Assembly (NCBI RefSeq): GCF_030269685.1
Contig: NZ_BSTT01000010.1
Coordinates: forward strand, 1 to 64,000
Direction of reading: 5' to 3'
Source: Actinomycetospora sp. NBRC 106378
Lineage (GTDB): Bacteria; Actinomycetota; Actinomycetes; Mycobacteriales; Pseudonocardiaceae
DNA length: 64,000 nucleotides
Under the pieces are notes generated by a model. That model did not search any database and was not told the origin of the DNA. It worked only from the letters and a program-made list of their open reading frames with translations. Positions 8,223 through 16,453 of the stretch are shown piece after piece; within the stretch, counting starts at the first letter, position 1; every line of letters begins with the position of its first letter. A program made the position numbers and the translations under genes.

Positions 8223-9664
8223 ACGACCCCGATCCGAGCGAAGGGCACCGTCGGTCGGATAGATCGAGCGAGGGGGCCCGTCGCTCGGAACATGGCCCCG
8301 CTGGCGAGGGGCGCCCTTCGGCCGGTAGATCGAGCGAGGGGGCCCTTCGCTCGGAACGGCGGGGCCTCGGCGCCTGGTGGGCCCGCCGGACCACGCGGAC
8401 CCGGATCGCGCTGGTCGTCGGCGTGGTGGCGCTCGTGGTGCTCGGCGCGCTGGCGCGGTTGGGCGCGGGGTTGCTGCTGTCGGCGGTCGTCGCGGCCGGC
8501 GACGGGGAGCTGCGCGAGCGGGCGGTGGCCGCCGCACCCGCCGTCCGGAACTCCGAGCCGCTCCCGCCACCGCTGCGGGTGACCGACGTGGCGGGGGCGC
8601 CGGCGGACGGGCGGGGTCCGCTCCCGCTGGCGGAGCCGGTGGTGCGCGCGCTCGCGAGCGGCGAACCGGTGACGGTCGCGGGGCCGGGCACCGAGCCGCG
8701 TCGCTGGGTGGCCGTGCCGGTCACGCTGCCCGACGGCACACCGCGCCTGGTGCTCGCCTCGCGCGACCTCGTCGGCGCCGTGTCCCTGCTCGGCGACGCG
8801 GCATTCTGGTTCGTGCCCGGCGTCGTGGTGGCGGCGGTCGCGCTGGCCGCCGCCGCGTGGTTCGCGGCCGGGGCGGCGCTCCGCCCCGTGGCCCGCCTGC
8901 GGAGTGCGGCGTCGCAGGTCGGGGAGGGGGAGCGGCTGCCCGTCCCGCCGTCGCACGACGAGGTCGCCGCGCTCGCCGAGGAGCTGAACGCCCTGCTGGC
9001 CCGGCGCGACGACGCGGTCTCGACCGTCCGCCGCTTCGCCGACGACGCCGCCCACGAGCTCCGCTCGCCCATCGCCTCGGTGCGCGCCCAGGCGGAGGTG
9101 GCGGTCGCGCACCCGCGCGAGGGGGAGGACACGGAGGCGTGGGCCGCCGTCGCGAAGGACGCGGAGCGGTTGTCGTCGCTGGTCACCGACCTGCTCGCCC
9201 TCGCCCGGGCGGACGGCGGGCGGCTCCCGCCTGCGGTGCCGGTCGACCTGGGTGAGGCGGCCGCCGAGGCCGTGGCCCGGCAACCGGAGGGCCCGGTGAT
9301 CACGGTCTGGGCGCCGGTCCCGGCGGCCGCGTCGGCGACCCCCGCCGAGATCGGGCTCGTCCTCGACAACCTGCTCACCAACGCCCGGCGGCACGCGCGG
9401 ACCGTCGTCCACGTCTCCGTCGTCCCCGCCGGTGGCCACGCCCGCCTGCTGGTGGACGACGACGGTCCCGGCATTCCCGACGACGAGCGCGCGCGGGTCT
9501 TCGACCGCTTCACCCGGCTCGACGCCACGGGCGGGACGCCCGGTTCGGGGCTGGGCCTGGCCCTCGTGGCGCGGCTCGTCGAGAGCCGGGGCGGGTCGGT
9601 GCGTGCCGCCCGGTCACCCGAGGGCGGCGCGCGGATCGAGGTGCGCTGGCCGGCGGCGCCGTAG
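8219..9664 (+). CDS. Sensor histidine kinase with repeat-derived N-terminal tail
   Basis: 481 residues if the GTG that overlaps the regulator stop is used; no other in-frame start exists before the first membrane helix. Residues about 4-47 are encoded by two 66-bp imperfect tandem repeats (Ser/Glu/Gly/Arg-rich). Then TM1 (about 58-85), an extracytoplasmic sensor loop of about 110 residues, TM2 (about 198-222), HAMP, and a dimerisation helix with the phospho-histidine in 'DDAAHELRSP' (H279). The ATPase domain has N box 'DNLLTNARRHA', G1 'DDDGPGIPD' and G2 'GSGLGLALV'. Partner of the response regulator just upstream. The tail is unusual and looks like a repeat element absorbed into the gene. 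Confidence 0.93.
   Translation: MNDPDPSEGHRRSDRSSEGARRSEHGPAGEGRPSAGRSSEGALRSERRGLGAWWARRTTRTRIALVVGVVALVVLGALARLGAGLLLSAVVAAGDGELRERAVAAAPAVRNSEPLPPPLRVTDVAGAPADGRGPLPLAEPVVRALASGEPVTVAGPGTEPRRWVAVPVTLPDGTPRLVLASRDLVGAVSLLGDAAFWFVPGVVVAAVALAAAAWFAAGAALRPVARLRSAASQVGEGERLPVPPSHDEVAALAEELNALLARRDDAVSTVRRFADDAAHELRSPIASVRAQAEVAVAHPREGEDTEAWAAVAKDAERLSSLVTDLLALARADGGRLPPAVPVDLGEAAAEAVARQPEGPVITVWAPVPAAASATPAEIGLVLDNLLTNARRHARTVVHVSVVPAGGHARLLVDDDGPGIPDDERARVFDRFTRLDATGGTPGSGLGLALVARLVESRGGSVRAARSPEGGARIEVRWPAAP
8230..8361 (+). repeat. Two 66-bp tandem repeats inside the kinase 5' end, each with a palindrome
   Basis: Copy 1 spans 8230-8295 and copy 2 spans 8296-8361. A 32-bp core is nearly identical in the two copies (8260-8291 and 8326-8357; one clear difference, G/T at the eighteenth to twenty-first base). 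Each core contains a hairpin with arms CGAGCGA and TCGCTCG around a G/C-rich centre. The unit length is 22 codons, so the frame is preserved. A related half unit (TCCGAGCGAAGGGC) occurs inverted upstream of sigB near 40940-40954, and the terminator at 48821-48871 carries ACGAGCGAA, which points to a dispersed family. Confidence 0.8.
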
Positions 9665-9674
9665 GGTCCGGGCC

Positions 9675-10592
9675 GTGCAGGCGCGGATGGACACGGTCGG
9701 AGCCGTCCGTCGACTCGTCCCGCCCGAGCGCCTGACGAGCCGGGTCACCCCGCTCGGGGACGCGTTCGTCATCGCCCACTTCGGCCTCCCGGCACCCCGA
9801 GCCGATCGACCCGTCGTCGTCGACGGGCTGGTCGATCGCGCGGTGACACTCTCGCCGGACGACGTCCGGGCGCTGCCGCAGCGGCGGGTCGAGTCGGTGC
9901 ACGAGTGCTTCGGCAACCCGCTCGCGCCGGGGGAGTGGGTGCGTCGGGCGGCGAACCTCGTGTGGACCGGCGCGCGCCTGCGCGACGTGCTCGACCTGGC
10001 GGGGGTGCAGCCGGGCGCGACGTCGGTCTGGGCCCGCGGCGCCGACCACGGCGAGTTCGGCGGCCGGACCAGCCCGGACTACCTCAAGGACCTGCCGCTC
10101 GACGCCGTCGCCGACCGCGCGCTCGTGGCCTACGCCTGCAACGACACCCGGCTGCCCACCGAGCGGGGCGGCCCGCTGCGGCTCGTGGTGCCCGGGTTCT
10201 TCGGCACCAACTCGGTGAAGTGGTTGACCGAGCTCACGCTCGCCGACCACCGGCCGGAGCACCTCTTCACCACCGAGCTGTACCTGCGTCCGGGTCCGGA
10301 CGGCCGGTCGGTGCCGGTCCGGGACCTCGACGTCACCTCGGTCGTCGTCGGCGTGCGGCAGGGGATGGCCCACGGCTGGGCCTGGAGCTCCGTGCCGGTG
10401 ACGCGGGTGGTCGTGACGGTGGACGGCGCGCCCGTCCGGACCGAGCTCGAGCCGGCCCGGGGCCGGGCCTGGCAGGGGTTCCGCGCGCTGGTCGGGACCG
10501 GTCGCAGGATCACCGCGCGGGCCACCGACGCCGTCGGTCGCACCCAACCGGCCTCCGGGGCGCGGAACGCCGTCCACGTGCTGACGATGTGA
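9675..10592 (+). CDS. Molybdopterin-dependent oxidoreductase (sulfite-oxidase-like)
   Basis: 305 residues from GTG 9675 (ATG 9687 is an alternative). It has the sulfite oxidase Moco-binding fold with the conserved molybdenum-ligand Cys in 'VHECFGNP' (about residue 80), 'GADHGEFGG', and 'LVVPGFFGTNSVKWL', which lies in the cofactor pocket of the family. The C-terminal part is the Mo-co dimerisation domain ('VVVTVDGAPV...'). No Tat signal or haem domain is visible, so a cytosolic or partner-dependent enzyme. It starts 10 bp after the kinase stop and may be read through from it, but no functional link is evident. Substrate unknown. Confidence 0.88.
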   Translation: MQARMDTVGAVRRLVPPERLTSRVTPLGDAFVIAHFGLPAPRADRPVVVDGLVDRAVTLSPDDVRALPQRRVESVHECFGNPLAPGEWVRRAANLVWTGARLRDVLDLAGVQPGATSVWARGADHGEFGGRTSPDYLKDLPLDAVADRALVAYACNDTRLPTERGGPLRLVVPGFFGTNSVKWLTELTLADHRPEHLFTTELYLRPGPDGRSVPVRDLDVTSVVVGVRQGMAHGWAWSSVPVTRVVVTVDGAPVRTELEPARGRAWQGFRALVGTGRRITARATDAVGRTQPASGARNAVHVLTM

Positions 10593-10647
10593 CCCAGGTC
10601 GCCGTAGGCTCCCGCGTCGGAAGATCGACTCGGCGCGGAGGTCTGAC

Positions 10648-11715
10648 ATGACGGGCACGGACCGGCAGGGCTACTACTCGCACGCCCAGCAGGGCGAGCA
10701 CGAGTACTTCGACCTGGGCGGGTACGTCCTGCGGTCGGGCTACACGCTGCCGGGCGCGCAGCTGGCCTTCCGCACGCACGGCACGCTCAACGCGAACAAG
10801 GACAACCTCGTCCTCTTCCCGCACATGTACTCCGGCACCCCGTCCTCGCTCGACGACTACATCGGGCCGGGGAAGCCGGTCGACACCGACAGGTACTTCG
10901 TGGTGTGCCCGGGGCAGCTCGGGGGTGGGATGTCGAGCTCGCCGTCGAACACCCCGCCGCCGTTCGACCGCGGCCAGTTCCCGTTCGTCTCGATCGCCGA
11001 CGACGTGCTGGCCCAGTACAAGCTGGTGACCGAGCACTTCGGGGTCGAGCAGCTGCACGCGGTGCTGGGCTGGTCGATGGGCGCGCAGCAGACCTACGAG
11101 TGGGCGGTGCGCTTCCCCGACATGGTGCCGCGCGCGGCGGCCTTTGCCGGGACCGCGAGGACCCCGGTGCACAACCAGGTCTTCATCGACCTGCACATGG
11201 AGCTGCTCAAGTCCGACCCGGCGTTCGCCGACGGCTTCTACTCCGACGCCGCGGACGTGCGCCTCGGCCTGACCCGCCACGCGATCGCGTTCTCGCTCGA
11301 GGGCTTCACTCACGAGTGGTACCGCGGCGAGCACTGGCGCGGGCTGGGCTTCGCCTCGGCGAACGACTTCCGGCAGAGCTTCATCCGCGGCTACTTCGCC
11401 CCGATGGACCCCAACAACCTGGTCACCCAGGCGAACAAGTGGTGGGCCGGGGACATCTCGCCGCACGGGGGCGGGTCGCTCGAGGCGGCGCTGGGCAAGA
11501 TCACCGCGCATTTCTTCGTGGTGCCGTTCGGCGGGGACAACTTCTTCCCCGTCGAGGACTGCGAGAACGAGGCCGGCCACCTCCCGCACGGTGAGCTGCG
11601 GGTCATCGACACCCCGGCCGGACACTTCGCCATGTTCGGCCTGCGCCCGCAGGACATCGAGCGGATCAGCGCCGTCATGGTCGAGATGCTGTCCAGCCCG
11701 GGCTACACCGTCTGA
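10648..11715 (+). CDS. MetX-like alpha/beta-fold acyltransferase/hydrolase
   Basis: 355 residues. The fold is that of homoserine O-acetyltransferases: an early 'LAFRTHGTLNANKDNLVLFPHMYSG' region, oxyanion-hole segment 'GQLGGGMSSSPSN', and nucleophile elbow 'GWSMGAQQ' (Ser about residue 149). The Asp and His of the triad are probably in 'FGGDNFFP' and 'TPAGHFAMFG'. True MetX proteins have GSTGP where this protein has SSSPSN, so the acyl acceptor may differ. No methionine gene is adjacent, so a role in methionine synthesis should not be assumed. Monocistronic in appearance. Confidence 0.85.
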   Translation: MTGTDRQGYYSHAQQGEHEYFDLGGYVLRSGYTLPGAQLAFRTHGTLNANKDNLVLFPHMYSGTPSSLDDYIGPGKPVDTDRYFVVCPGQLGGGMSSSPSNTPPPFDRGQFPFVSIADDVLAQYKLVTEHFGVEQLHAVLGWSMGAQQTYEWAVRFPDMVPRAAAFAGTARTPVHNQVFIDLHMELLKSDPAFADGFYSDAADVRLGLTRHAIAFSLEGFTHEWYRGEHWRGLGFASANDFRQSFIRGYFAPMDPNNLVTQANKWWAGDISPHGGGSLEAALGKITAHFFVVPFGGDNFFPVEDCENEAGHLPHGELRVIDTPAGHFAMFGLRPQDIERISAVMVEMLSSPGYTV

Positions 11716-11900
11716 CTCCTCCCCGGCTCCCGTGGCAGCACAGCGTCGTTGCTGTCATCCAGCTGCAGGAAAGCCACATCGTCGTCTTCGTCGATCCGGG
11801 CGGGCGGGGAGGGGGCGAGCGCGCGTTCGGAGACCCTCGGCCCCGACGGCGTGGTGGTCCAGCTCGTCGACGGGAACTCCGCAGGCGCGACAATGGGCGC
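11716..11900. other. Intergenic segment with lower GC and no supported gene
   Basis: Positions about 11735-11785 are clearly less GC-rich than their surroundings. On the minus strand an open frame (about 11703-11895) reads acid-rich text such as 'PPARIDEDDDVAFLQLDD', but it has no start with a ribosome-binding site and overlaps both neighbours. The short dyad CAGC-N6-GCTG near 11745 may be a weak terminator for the MetX-like gene. A degraded gene fragment is possible but not demonstrable. Confidence 0.4.
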
Positions 11901-12404
11901 ATGACCGTCCCGACGATCACGCTCCACGAGACCCGGCCCGACGTCGAGCCCGGCCTCGGCGCGCTGCGCGGCTACGTCGGCGACGTGCTCGGCCGGATGG
12001 AGGGACGGCCCGCGACCGACGACGAGATCGACGCCTTCGTCGCCGCGAGCCCGCACGGCGGGCTGGTGCCGCCCGACGGGGTGTTCGTGCTCGCCCGTGC
12101 CGCGGAGGGCACGGTCCTCGGCTGCGCCGGCCTGCGGTTCGCCGGCCCGGACGTGCCCGCCGACGCGGCCGAGATCAAGCGGATGTGGACCGCCCCCGAG
12201 GCGCGCGGGCTCGGCGTCGGGAAGACCCTCCTCGACGACCTGCTGCGCCGGGCCCGTGAGGCCGGCCGGGCGCGGGTCCTCCTCGACACGCGGGCCGACC
12301 TCGTCGAGGCCCGCACACTCTACGAGCGGGCCGGGTTCGTGGAGGTCGACGCGTACAACGCGAACCCGTACGCGCAGGTCTGGTACGCCCTGGATCTCGG
12401 GTGA
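11901..12404 (+). CDS. GNAT-family N-acetyltransferase
   Basis: 167 residues covering a single GNAT domain. Acetyl-CoA-binding motif A is seen as 'KRMWTAPEARGLGVGKTLLDDL' region (R/Q-x-x-G-x-G/A near residues 98-104), and the C-terminal 'LYERAGFVEVDAY' is the usual strand-helix end. Acceptor unknown. It is the first gene of a compact operon: its stop overlaps the GTG of the HipA-like kinase by 4 nt, and that gene overlaps the DUF3037 gene. The overlap suggests a fixed stoichiometry rather than chance neighbours. Confidence 0.92.
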   Translation: MTVPTITLHETRPDVEPGLGALRGYVGDVLGRMEGRPATDDEIDAFVAASPHGGLVPPDGVFVLARAAEGTVLGCAGLRFAGPDVPADAAEIKRMWTAPEARGLGVGKTLLDDLLRRAREAGRARVLLDTRADLVEARTLYERAGFVEVDAYNANPYAQVWYALDLG

Positions 12405-13153
12405 GGCAGGTCGTCGCGACCCGGTACGTGACCCCGCTGCGCGAGGGAGGCTCGCTGCCCGGCCTGGTCGAGGCGGACGACCTCGGCACCTACGTCGTCA
12501 AGTTCACCGGCGCCGGGCAGGGCGTGAAGGCCCTCGTCGCCGAGGTGGTCGCGGGCGGGATCGGCCGGCGGCTCGGCCTGCGGGTGCCCGAGCTCGTCGT
12601 GGTGGAGCTCGACCCGGTGGTGGCGCAGTCCGAGCCGGACTGGGAGGTCCAGGAACTGCTCGCGCGCTCCGGCGGCGACAACCTCGGCATGGACTTCCTG
12701 CCCGGCGCACTGGGCTTCGACCCCGTCGCGCACACCGTCGCCGCCGACGAGGCGGCGCGGGTGCTGTGGTTCGACGCGTTCGTCGAGAACGTCGACCGTT
12801 CCTGGCGCAACCCCAATCTGCTCCGCTGGCACCGCGACCTCTGGTGCATCGACCACGGCGCCTGCCTGTACTTCCACCACTCGTGGGCGCGTGCGGCCGC
12901 GGTGGTCGGTCGCGCCTACGACGCGTCCGACCACGTGCTCCTGCCCTTCACGACGGCGGGTGCGCGGGCTCGTGCCGATCAGGAGCTGTCCGCGCTGGTG
13001 ACGCGGTCGATGCTGGACGAGGTGGTCGCCGAGGTGCCCGACGACTGGCTCGTCGGGGGCTTCGACGCCGACTTCTCGACGGCGGGTGCGGCCCGGGAGG
13101 CCTACGTGGAGCACCTGCTGGCGCGGATGGCGGAGCGGTCGTGGGCACCGTGA
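12401..13153 (+). CDS. Minimal HipA-like kinase
   Basis: 250 residues, much shorter than the 430-440 of E. coli HipA. The kinase core is present: ATP-binding N-lobe 'TYVVKFTGAGQGVKALVAE' (Lys about 33), the catalytic loop 'ENVDRSWRNPNLL' with the D and N expected of HipA-type Ser/Thr kinases (about 128-140), and the metal-binding 'CIDHG' (about 148). The HipA N-terminal subdomain is missing. The family occurs mostly as a pair with DUF3037, as here, and has no established target. The HipA parallel suggests a phosphorylating, possibly growth-modulating protein; no HipB-like antitoxin is present. Confidence 0.88.
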   Translation: MRQVVATRYVTPLREGGSLPGLVEADDLGTYVVKFTGAGQGVKALVAEVVAGGIGRRLGLRVPELVVVELDPVVAQSEPDWEVQELLARSGGDNLGMDFLPGALGFDPVAHTVAADEAARVLWFDAFVENVDRSWRNPNLLRWHRDLWCIDHGACLYFHHSWARAAAVVGRAYDASDHVLLPFTTAGARARADQELSALVTRSMLDEVVAEVPDDWLVGGFDADFSTAGAAREAYVEHLLARMAERSWAP

Positions 13154-13527
13154 CCGCGACAGTGAAGAACACGTATGAATGGGCCCCGCTGCGGGTGGTG
13201 CCGCGCATCGACCGCGGCGAGTGCGTCAACGTCGGCGTGCTCCTCTACTGCCGGCACGCCGTGGTGCTGACGATGCGGCTCGCGCTCGACGTCGAGCGGC
13301 TGTCGACCCTGTACTCCGAGCTCGACGTCGACGAGGTGGCGACGGCCGTCCGGGCCTGGCCGCGGGTCGTGGCGGGGGAGGGCCCGGCGGGCGTGCTGTC
13401 GCCCGGTGAGCGGTTCCGGTGGCTGACCGCGCCCCGCTCGACCGTCGTCCAGGCCGGGCCGGTGCACACGGGGTTGACCGCCGACCCGGAGGCCGAGGTC
13501 GACCGGTTGCTGGCCCGCCTGGTCTAG
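13150..13527 (+). CDS. DUF3037 protein, partner of the HipA-like kinase
   Basis: 125 residues from GTG 13150, chosen because it overlaps the kinase stop in the usual GTGA manner; GTG 13141 is possible. The sequence 'YEWAPLRVVPRIDRGECVNVGVLLYCR' is the family hallmark. There is no transmembrane segment or known catalytic motif. DUF3037 proteins are nearly always encoded next to a HipA-like kinase, so it is probably its regulator, adaptor or substrate. This is inferred from gene pairing alone. Confidence 0.9.
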   Translation: MTATVKNTYEWAPLRVVPRIDRGECVNVGVLLYCRHAVVLTMRLALDVERLSTLYSELDVDEVATAVRAWPRVVAGEGPAGVLSPGERFRWLTAPRSTVVQAGPVHTGLTADPEAEVDRLLARLV

Positions 13528-13528
13528 C

Positions 13529-13552
13529 TCCGTGACGCTTTCCTGCCACGGA
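13529..13552. terminator. Hairpin between convergent DUF3037 and peptidase genes
   Basis: TCCGTG (13529-13534) pairs perfectly with CACGGA (13547-13552) across a 12-nt loop, between two convergent stops (13527 and 13561). No T-tract follows on either strand, so function as a bidirectional terminator is inferred from position. Confidence 0.45.
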
Positions 13553-13560
13553 AGAGGGGC

Positions 13561-15642
13561 TCAGCCCACGACCCGGCGACAGAACTCGAGGACCAGCGCC
13601 CACTGGAAGGCCCGCTGCGCGTTGTCGGCCGCGCCGCCGTGCCCGCCCTCGACGTTCTCGTAGTACTCGACGGGGTGCCCGTACTCGCGCAGGCGCGCGA
13701 CGAACTTGCGCGCGTGCCCGGGGTGCACCCGGTCGTCGCGGGTCGAGGTCGTCACGAGGATCGACGGGTACGTCGCGTCCTTCGTCAGGTGCTGGTAGGG
13801 CGAGTACTGCGAGATGAACGCCCAGTCGTCCGGGTCGTCCGGCTCCCCGTACTCGGCCTGCCACGAGGCGCCGGCGAGCAGCAGGTGGAAGCGCCGCATG
13901 TCGAGCAGCGGCACCATCACGACGACGGCCCCGAACAGCTCCGGGTACCGCGTGATCATCACACCCATCAGCAGCCCGCCGTTGGACCCGCCGTGGATGG
14001 CGAGCCGACCCGGCGTCGTGATGCCGCGGTCGACGAGGTCGCGGGCGACCGCCGCGAAGTCCTCGTAGGCCCGGTGCCGGTGCTCGCGCAGCGCCGAGGT
14101 GTGCCACTCCGGCCCGTACTCACCACCGCCCCGGATGTTCGCGACGACGTACGTCCCGCCCTGCGAGATCCACCCCCGTCCCATCACGCCGGAGTACGAC
14201 GGGGTCAGGGAGATCTCGAACCCGCCGTACCCGGTCATGAGGACCGGTCCCGCCTCGGCGGACTCCTTCCCGACGACGAAGTACGGCACCTTCGTGCCGT
14301 CCTCGCTCGTCGCGAAGAACTGCTGGACCGTGACGCCGGTGGTGTCCCAGAACGACGGCGCCGACCGCAGCGTCTCGAGCGGCGCGTCCTCCTCGGCCGA
14401 GGCACCGAGCACCGTCCGCGCGAAGGTCGACGGGCGGGTGAAGCCGTCGGTGTCGAGGAAGATCTCGTCCGACTCGTCGGGGTCGGTCCCGACGACGGCG
14501 ACCTCGGCGAACGCCTCGCCGGTCGGCAGCTCGCGGCGAGCCCACTCGCCCGCGGCCCACTGCTCCGGCCCCGCCGGCGGCGTGAGCACCTCGAGACGCG
14601 TCGCCACGTCCTCGAGCACGGTGAGGATGAGGTAGCTCTTCGTCCACGACCACCCCGAGAGCGACCGCGACGCCGTCGGCGCGAAGAGCACCGTGTGCTC
14701 CCGGGAGCCGGTGAGGAAGCCCTCGGCCTCGAACGCCAGCAGCGTGCCGGCCGCGTACTCGGTGCCCTCCACCGTCCACGGCGACCGGGTGCGGACGAGC
14801 AGCCAGGCGCGGTCGATGTCGGTGTCCGCGTCGGCGGGCGCCTCGATCTTCACGAGCGAGCCGTCGGCGCGGAGCACGAACTCCTCGACGGTGTGGAAGT
14901 CGGGGCTGCGCCCGACCATCTCGCGCTCGAACCCGCGGGTGCGGTCCTTGCCGGCGAAGGCCGAGACGTCGGTCTCCTGCGCCTCGAACACGACGGGGGC
15001 CTCGGCCACCGGGGTGCCGCGCGACCACCGGCGCATCACGCGTGGGTAGCCCGACGTGGTCATCGATCCGGGTCCGAGGTCGGTCCCGACGAAGACGGTG
15101 TCGTCGTCGATCCACGACACGCGGCTCTTGGCCTCGGGGAGGACGAAGCCGCCCTCGTCCGCCGTCAGGAAGCGCTTCGCGGAGAGGTCGAACTCGCGGA
15201 CCACCGTCGCGTCGGCGCCGCCCCGGGAGAGCTGGACGAGCGCGCGGGTGTAGTCCGGCCAGCGCGCCGCGGCGCCCGCCCAGACCCAGTTCTCGTCCTC
15301 GTCGCGGGCGAGGGCGTCGACGTCGAGCAGCAGCTCCCACGTCGGGTCGCCGCCGCGGTAGTCGTCGAGGGTCGTGCGCCGCCACAGACCGCGGGGGTGC
15401 TCGGCGTCCTGCCAGAAGTTGTAGAGCAGCTCCCCACGACGACGGGTGTAGGGGATGCGGTCGTCGGAGTCGAGGACCGCGCGCAGGCCGTCGCGCAGCT
15501 CGGCGAACCGGTCGGAGTCGGTCAGGCGCCCCAGGCTCTCGGCGTTGCGTTCCCGGACCCACCCGAGGGCCTCGTCGGAGGTGACGTCCTCGAGCCAGAG
15601 GTACGGGTCGTCGGTCTCGGGCGCGCGCGGGGAGGAGGTCAC
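13561..15642 (-). CDS. Prolyl oligopeptidase family serine peptidase (S9)
   Basis: 693 residues, the usual length of S9A oligopeptidases. Residues 1-75 start the alpha/beta domain ('DPYLWLEDV'), then a seven-bladed propeller, then the catalytic hydrolase domain. The nucleophile is Ser in 'GGSNGG' (about residue 550). The acid is in 'STRDDRVHPGHA' (about 635) and the base in 'EGGHGG' (about 668). No signal peptide, so cytosolic; it should cleave short peptides after proline. Stand-alone gene, convergent with the HipA/DUF3037 operon. Confidence 0.95.
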   Translation of the reverse strand: MTSSPRAPETDDPYLWLEDVTSDEALGWVRERNAESLGRLTDSDRFAELRDGLRAVLDSDDRIPYTRRRGELLYNFWQDAEHPRGLWRRTTLDDYRGGDPTWELLLDVDALARDEDENWVWAGAAARWPDYTRALVQLSRGGADATVVREFDLSAKRFLTADEGGFVLPEAKSRVSWIDDDTVFVGTDLGPGSMTTSGYPRVMRRWSRGTPVAEAPVVFEAQETDVSAFAGKDRTRGFEREMVGRSPDFHTVEEFVLRADGSLVKIEAPADADTDIDRAWLLVRTRSPWTVEGTEYAAGTLLAFEAEGFLTGSREHTVLFAPTASRSLSGWSWTKSYLILTVLEDVATRLEVLTPPAGPEQWAAGEWARRELPTGEAFAEVAVVGTDPDESDEIFLDTDGFTRPSTFARTVLGASAEEDAPLETLRSAPSFWDTTGVTVQQFFATSEDGTKVPYFVVGKESAEAGPVLMTGYGGFEISLTPSYSGVMGRGWISQGGTYVVANIRGGGEYGPEWHTSALREHRHRAYEDFAAVARDLVDRGITTPGRLAIHGGSNGGLLMGVMITRYPELFGAVVVMVPLLDMRRFHLLLAGASWQAEYGEPDDPDDWAFISQYSPYQHLTKDATYPSILVTTSTRDDRVHPGHARKFVARLREYGHPVEYYENVEGGHGGAADNAQRAFQWALVLEFCRRVVG

Positions 15643-15761
15643 GCGATCAGTCTGCCCATCCGGGCTTCGCTCCGCCGTCCTTCCCGACGGCAGGTCGCGC
15701 CGCGACTGCGGCGACGTGCGTCATGGGTGGGGCACATCGCCGCCCTCGAGGGCGATACCGG

Positions 15762-16160
15762 TCACGCCCACCCCGGGGTCTCGACGACGAGCCCTTCGGT
15801 ACGAGCGGCGTCCGCGAGGCGGTGGTCGTAGGCCACGAAGGCCGTCAGATGGTCACGGAGCAGCACCGCGGACGCCAGGTGCAGGGCGTCGAGGGTACGG
15901 AGCACGGGACCGCCGATCGTCGACGCGAGATCCTGGACGGCTCGGTCGAGGGGCACGAGATCGAGGTCCCCGAGCGCGAGGCGGGCCGTCGATTCGACGT
16001 GCTCGCCGGATCGCCGCGCCGCGCGCAGGACCTCGACCCGCCCGAGCTCGCTGGTCACCAGGGGTTCGTCGGGGCGGGCGACGAGCCGGTCGCGGAGGGC
16101 CGGCGTCTCGTCCTCGGCCCGCACCAGCTTCAGCACGGCCGACGAGTCCAGGTAGATCAC
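15762..16160 (-). CDS. vapC: VapC-type PIN-domain toxin
   Basis: 132 residues with the PIN-domain acidic residues: D5 in 'IYLDSSAVLKL', E43 region 'ELGRVEVLRA', D about 95 in 'RTLDALHLASA', and D about 116 in 'VAYDHRLADAA'. VapC toxins are Mg2+-dependent ribonucleases that cut tRNA or rRNA. The start overlaps the antitoxin stop by 4 nt (ATGA). The active-site set is complete, so it should be functional. Confidence 0.93.
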   Translation of the reverse strand: MIYLDSSAVLKLVRAEDETPALRDRLVARPDEPLVTSELGRVEVLRAARRSGEHVESTARLALGDLDLVPLDRAVQDLASTIGGPVLRTLDALHLASAVLLRDHLTAFVAYDHRLADAARTEGLVVETPGWA

Positions 16161-16444
16161 GGACGCTCGTCGCGCTCGGCGTCGAGCAGCTCGGCGTTCG
16201 AGGGTCCGCCGACCGCCGCCGCCGGCACCGGGTGCGGACCACGGAGGTAACCGGTCGGCGCCGAGGCGGGGATCAACCGTCCCGCCGCGACGAGCTGGTC
16301 CCGCGCGGTGTCACCCCGCTGTGCGGGCACCAGCAGAGCGACCAGCTCGCCCCGGTCGGTCACCTCGACGGTCTCGCCCGCCTTGACCAGCGCGAGGTAC
16401 CGCGACGCGTGCTGGCGTAGCTCGCGGACCCCGATGCGCTCCAC
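16157..16444 (-). CDS. vapB: Phd/YefM-type antitoxin of the VapC toxin
   Basis: 95 residues from a GTG. The N-terminal half is the Phd/YefM fold ('IGVRELRQHASRYLALVKAGETVEVTDRGE', residues 4-33), which dimerises and binds DNA. The C-terminal half wraps the toxin. The perfect 7-bp inverted repeat at 16454-16472 lies directly upstream and is the obvious autoregulatory operator. A -10-like TACTTT on the minus strand (16456-16451) ends six bases before the start codon, so the mRNA is probably leaderless. Confidence 0.92.
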   Translation of the reverse strand: MERIGVRELRQHASRYLALVKAGETVEVTDRGELVALLVPAQRGDTARDQLVAAGRLIPASAPTGYLRGPHPVPAAAVGGPSNAELLDAERDERP

Positions 16445-16453
16445 ACCGCCAAA

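Noticed and set aside
10648-11715. True homoserine O-acetyltransferase (metX)
   Set aside because: The fold and nucleophile fit, but the GSTGP-type substrate motif is altered and no metY or other methionine gene is adjacent, so the specific name is not justified.
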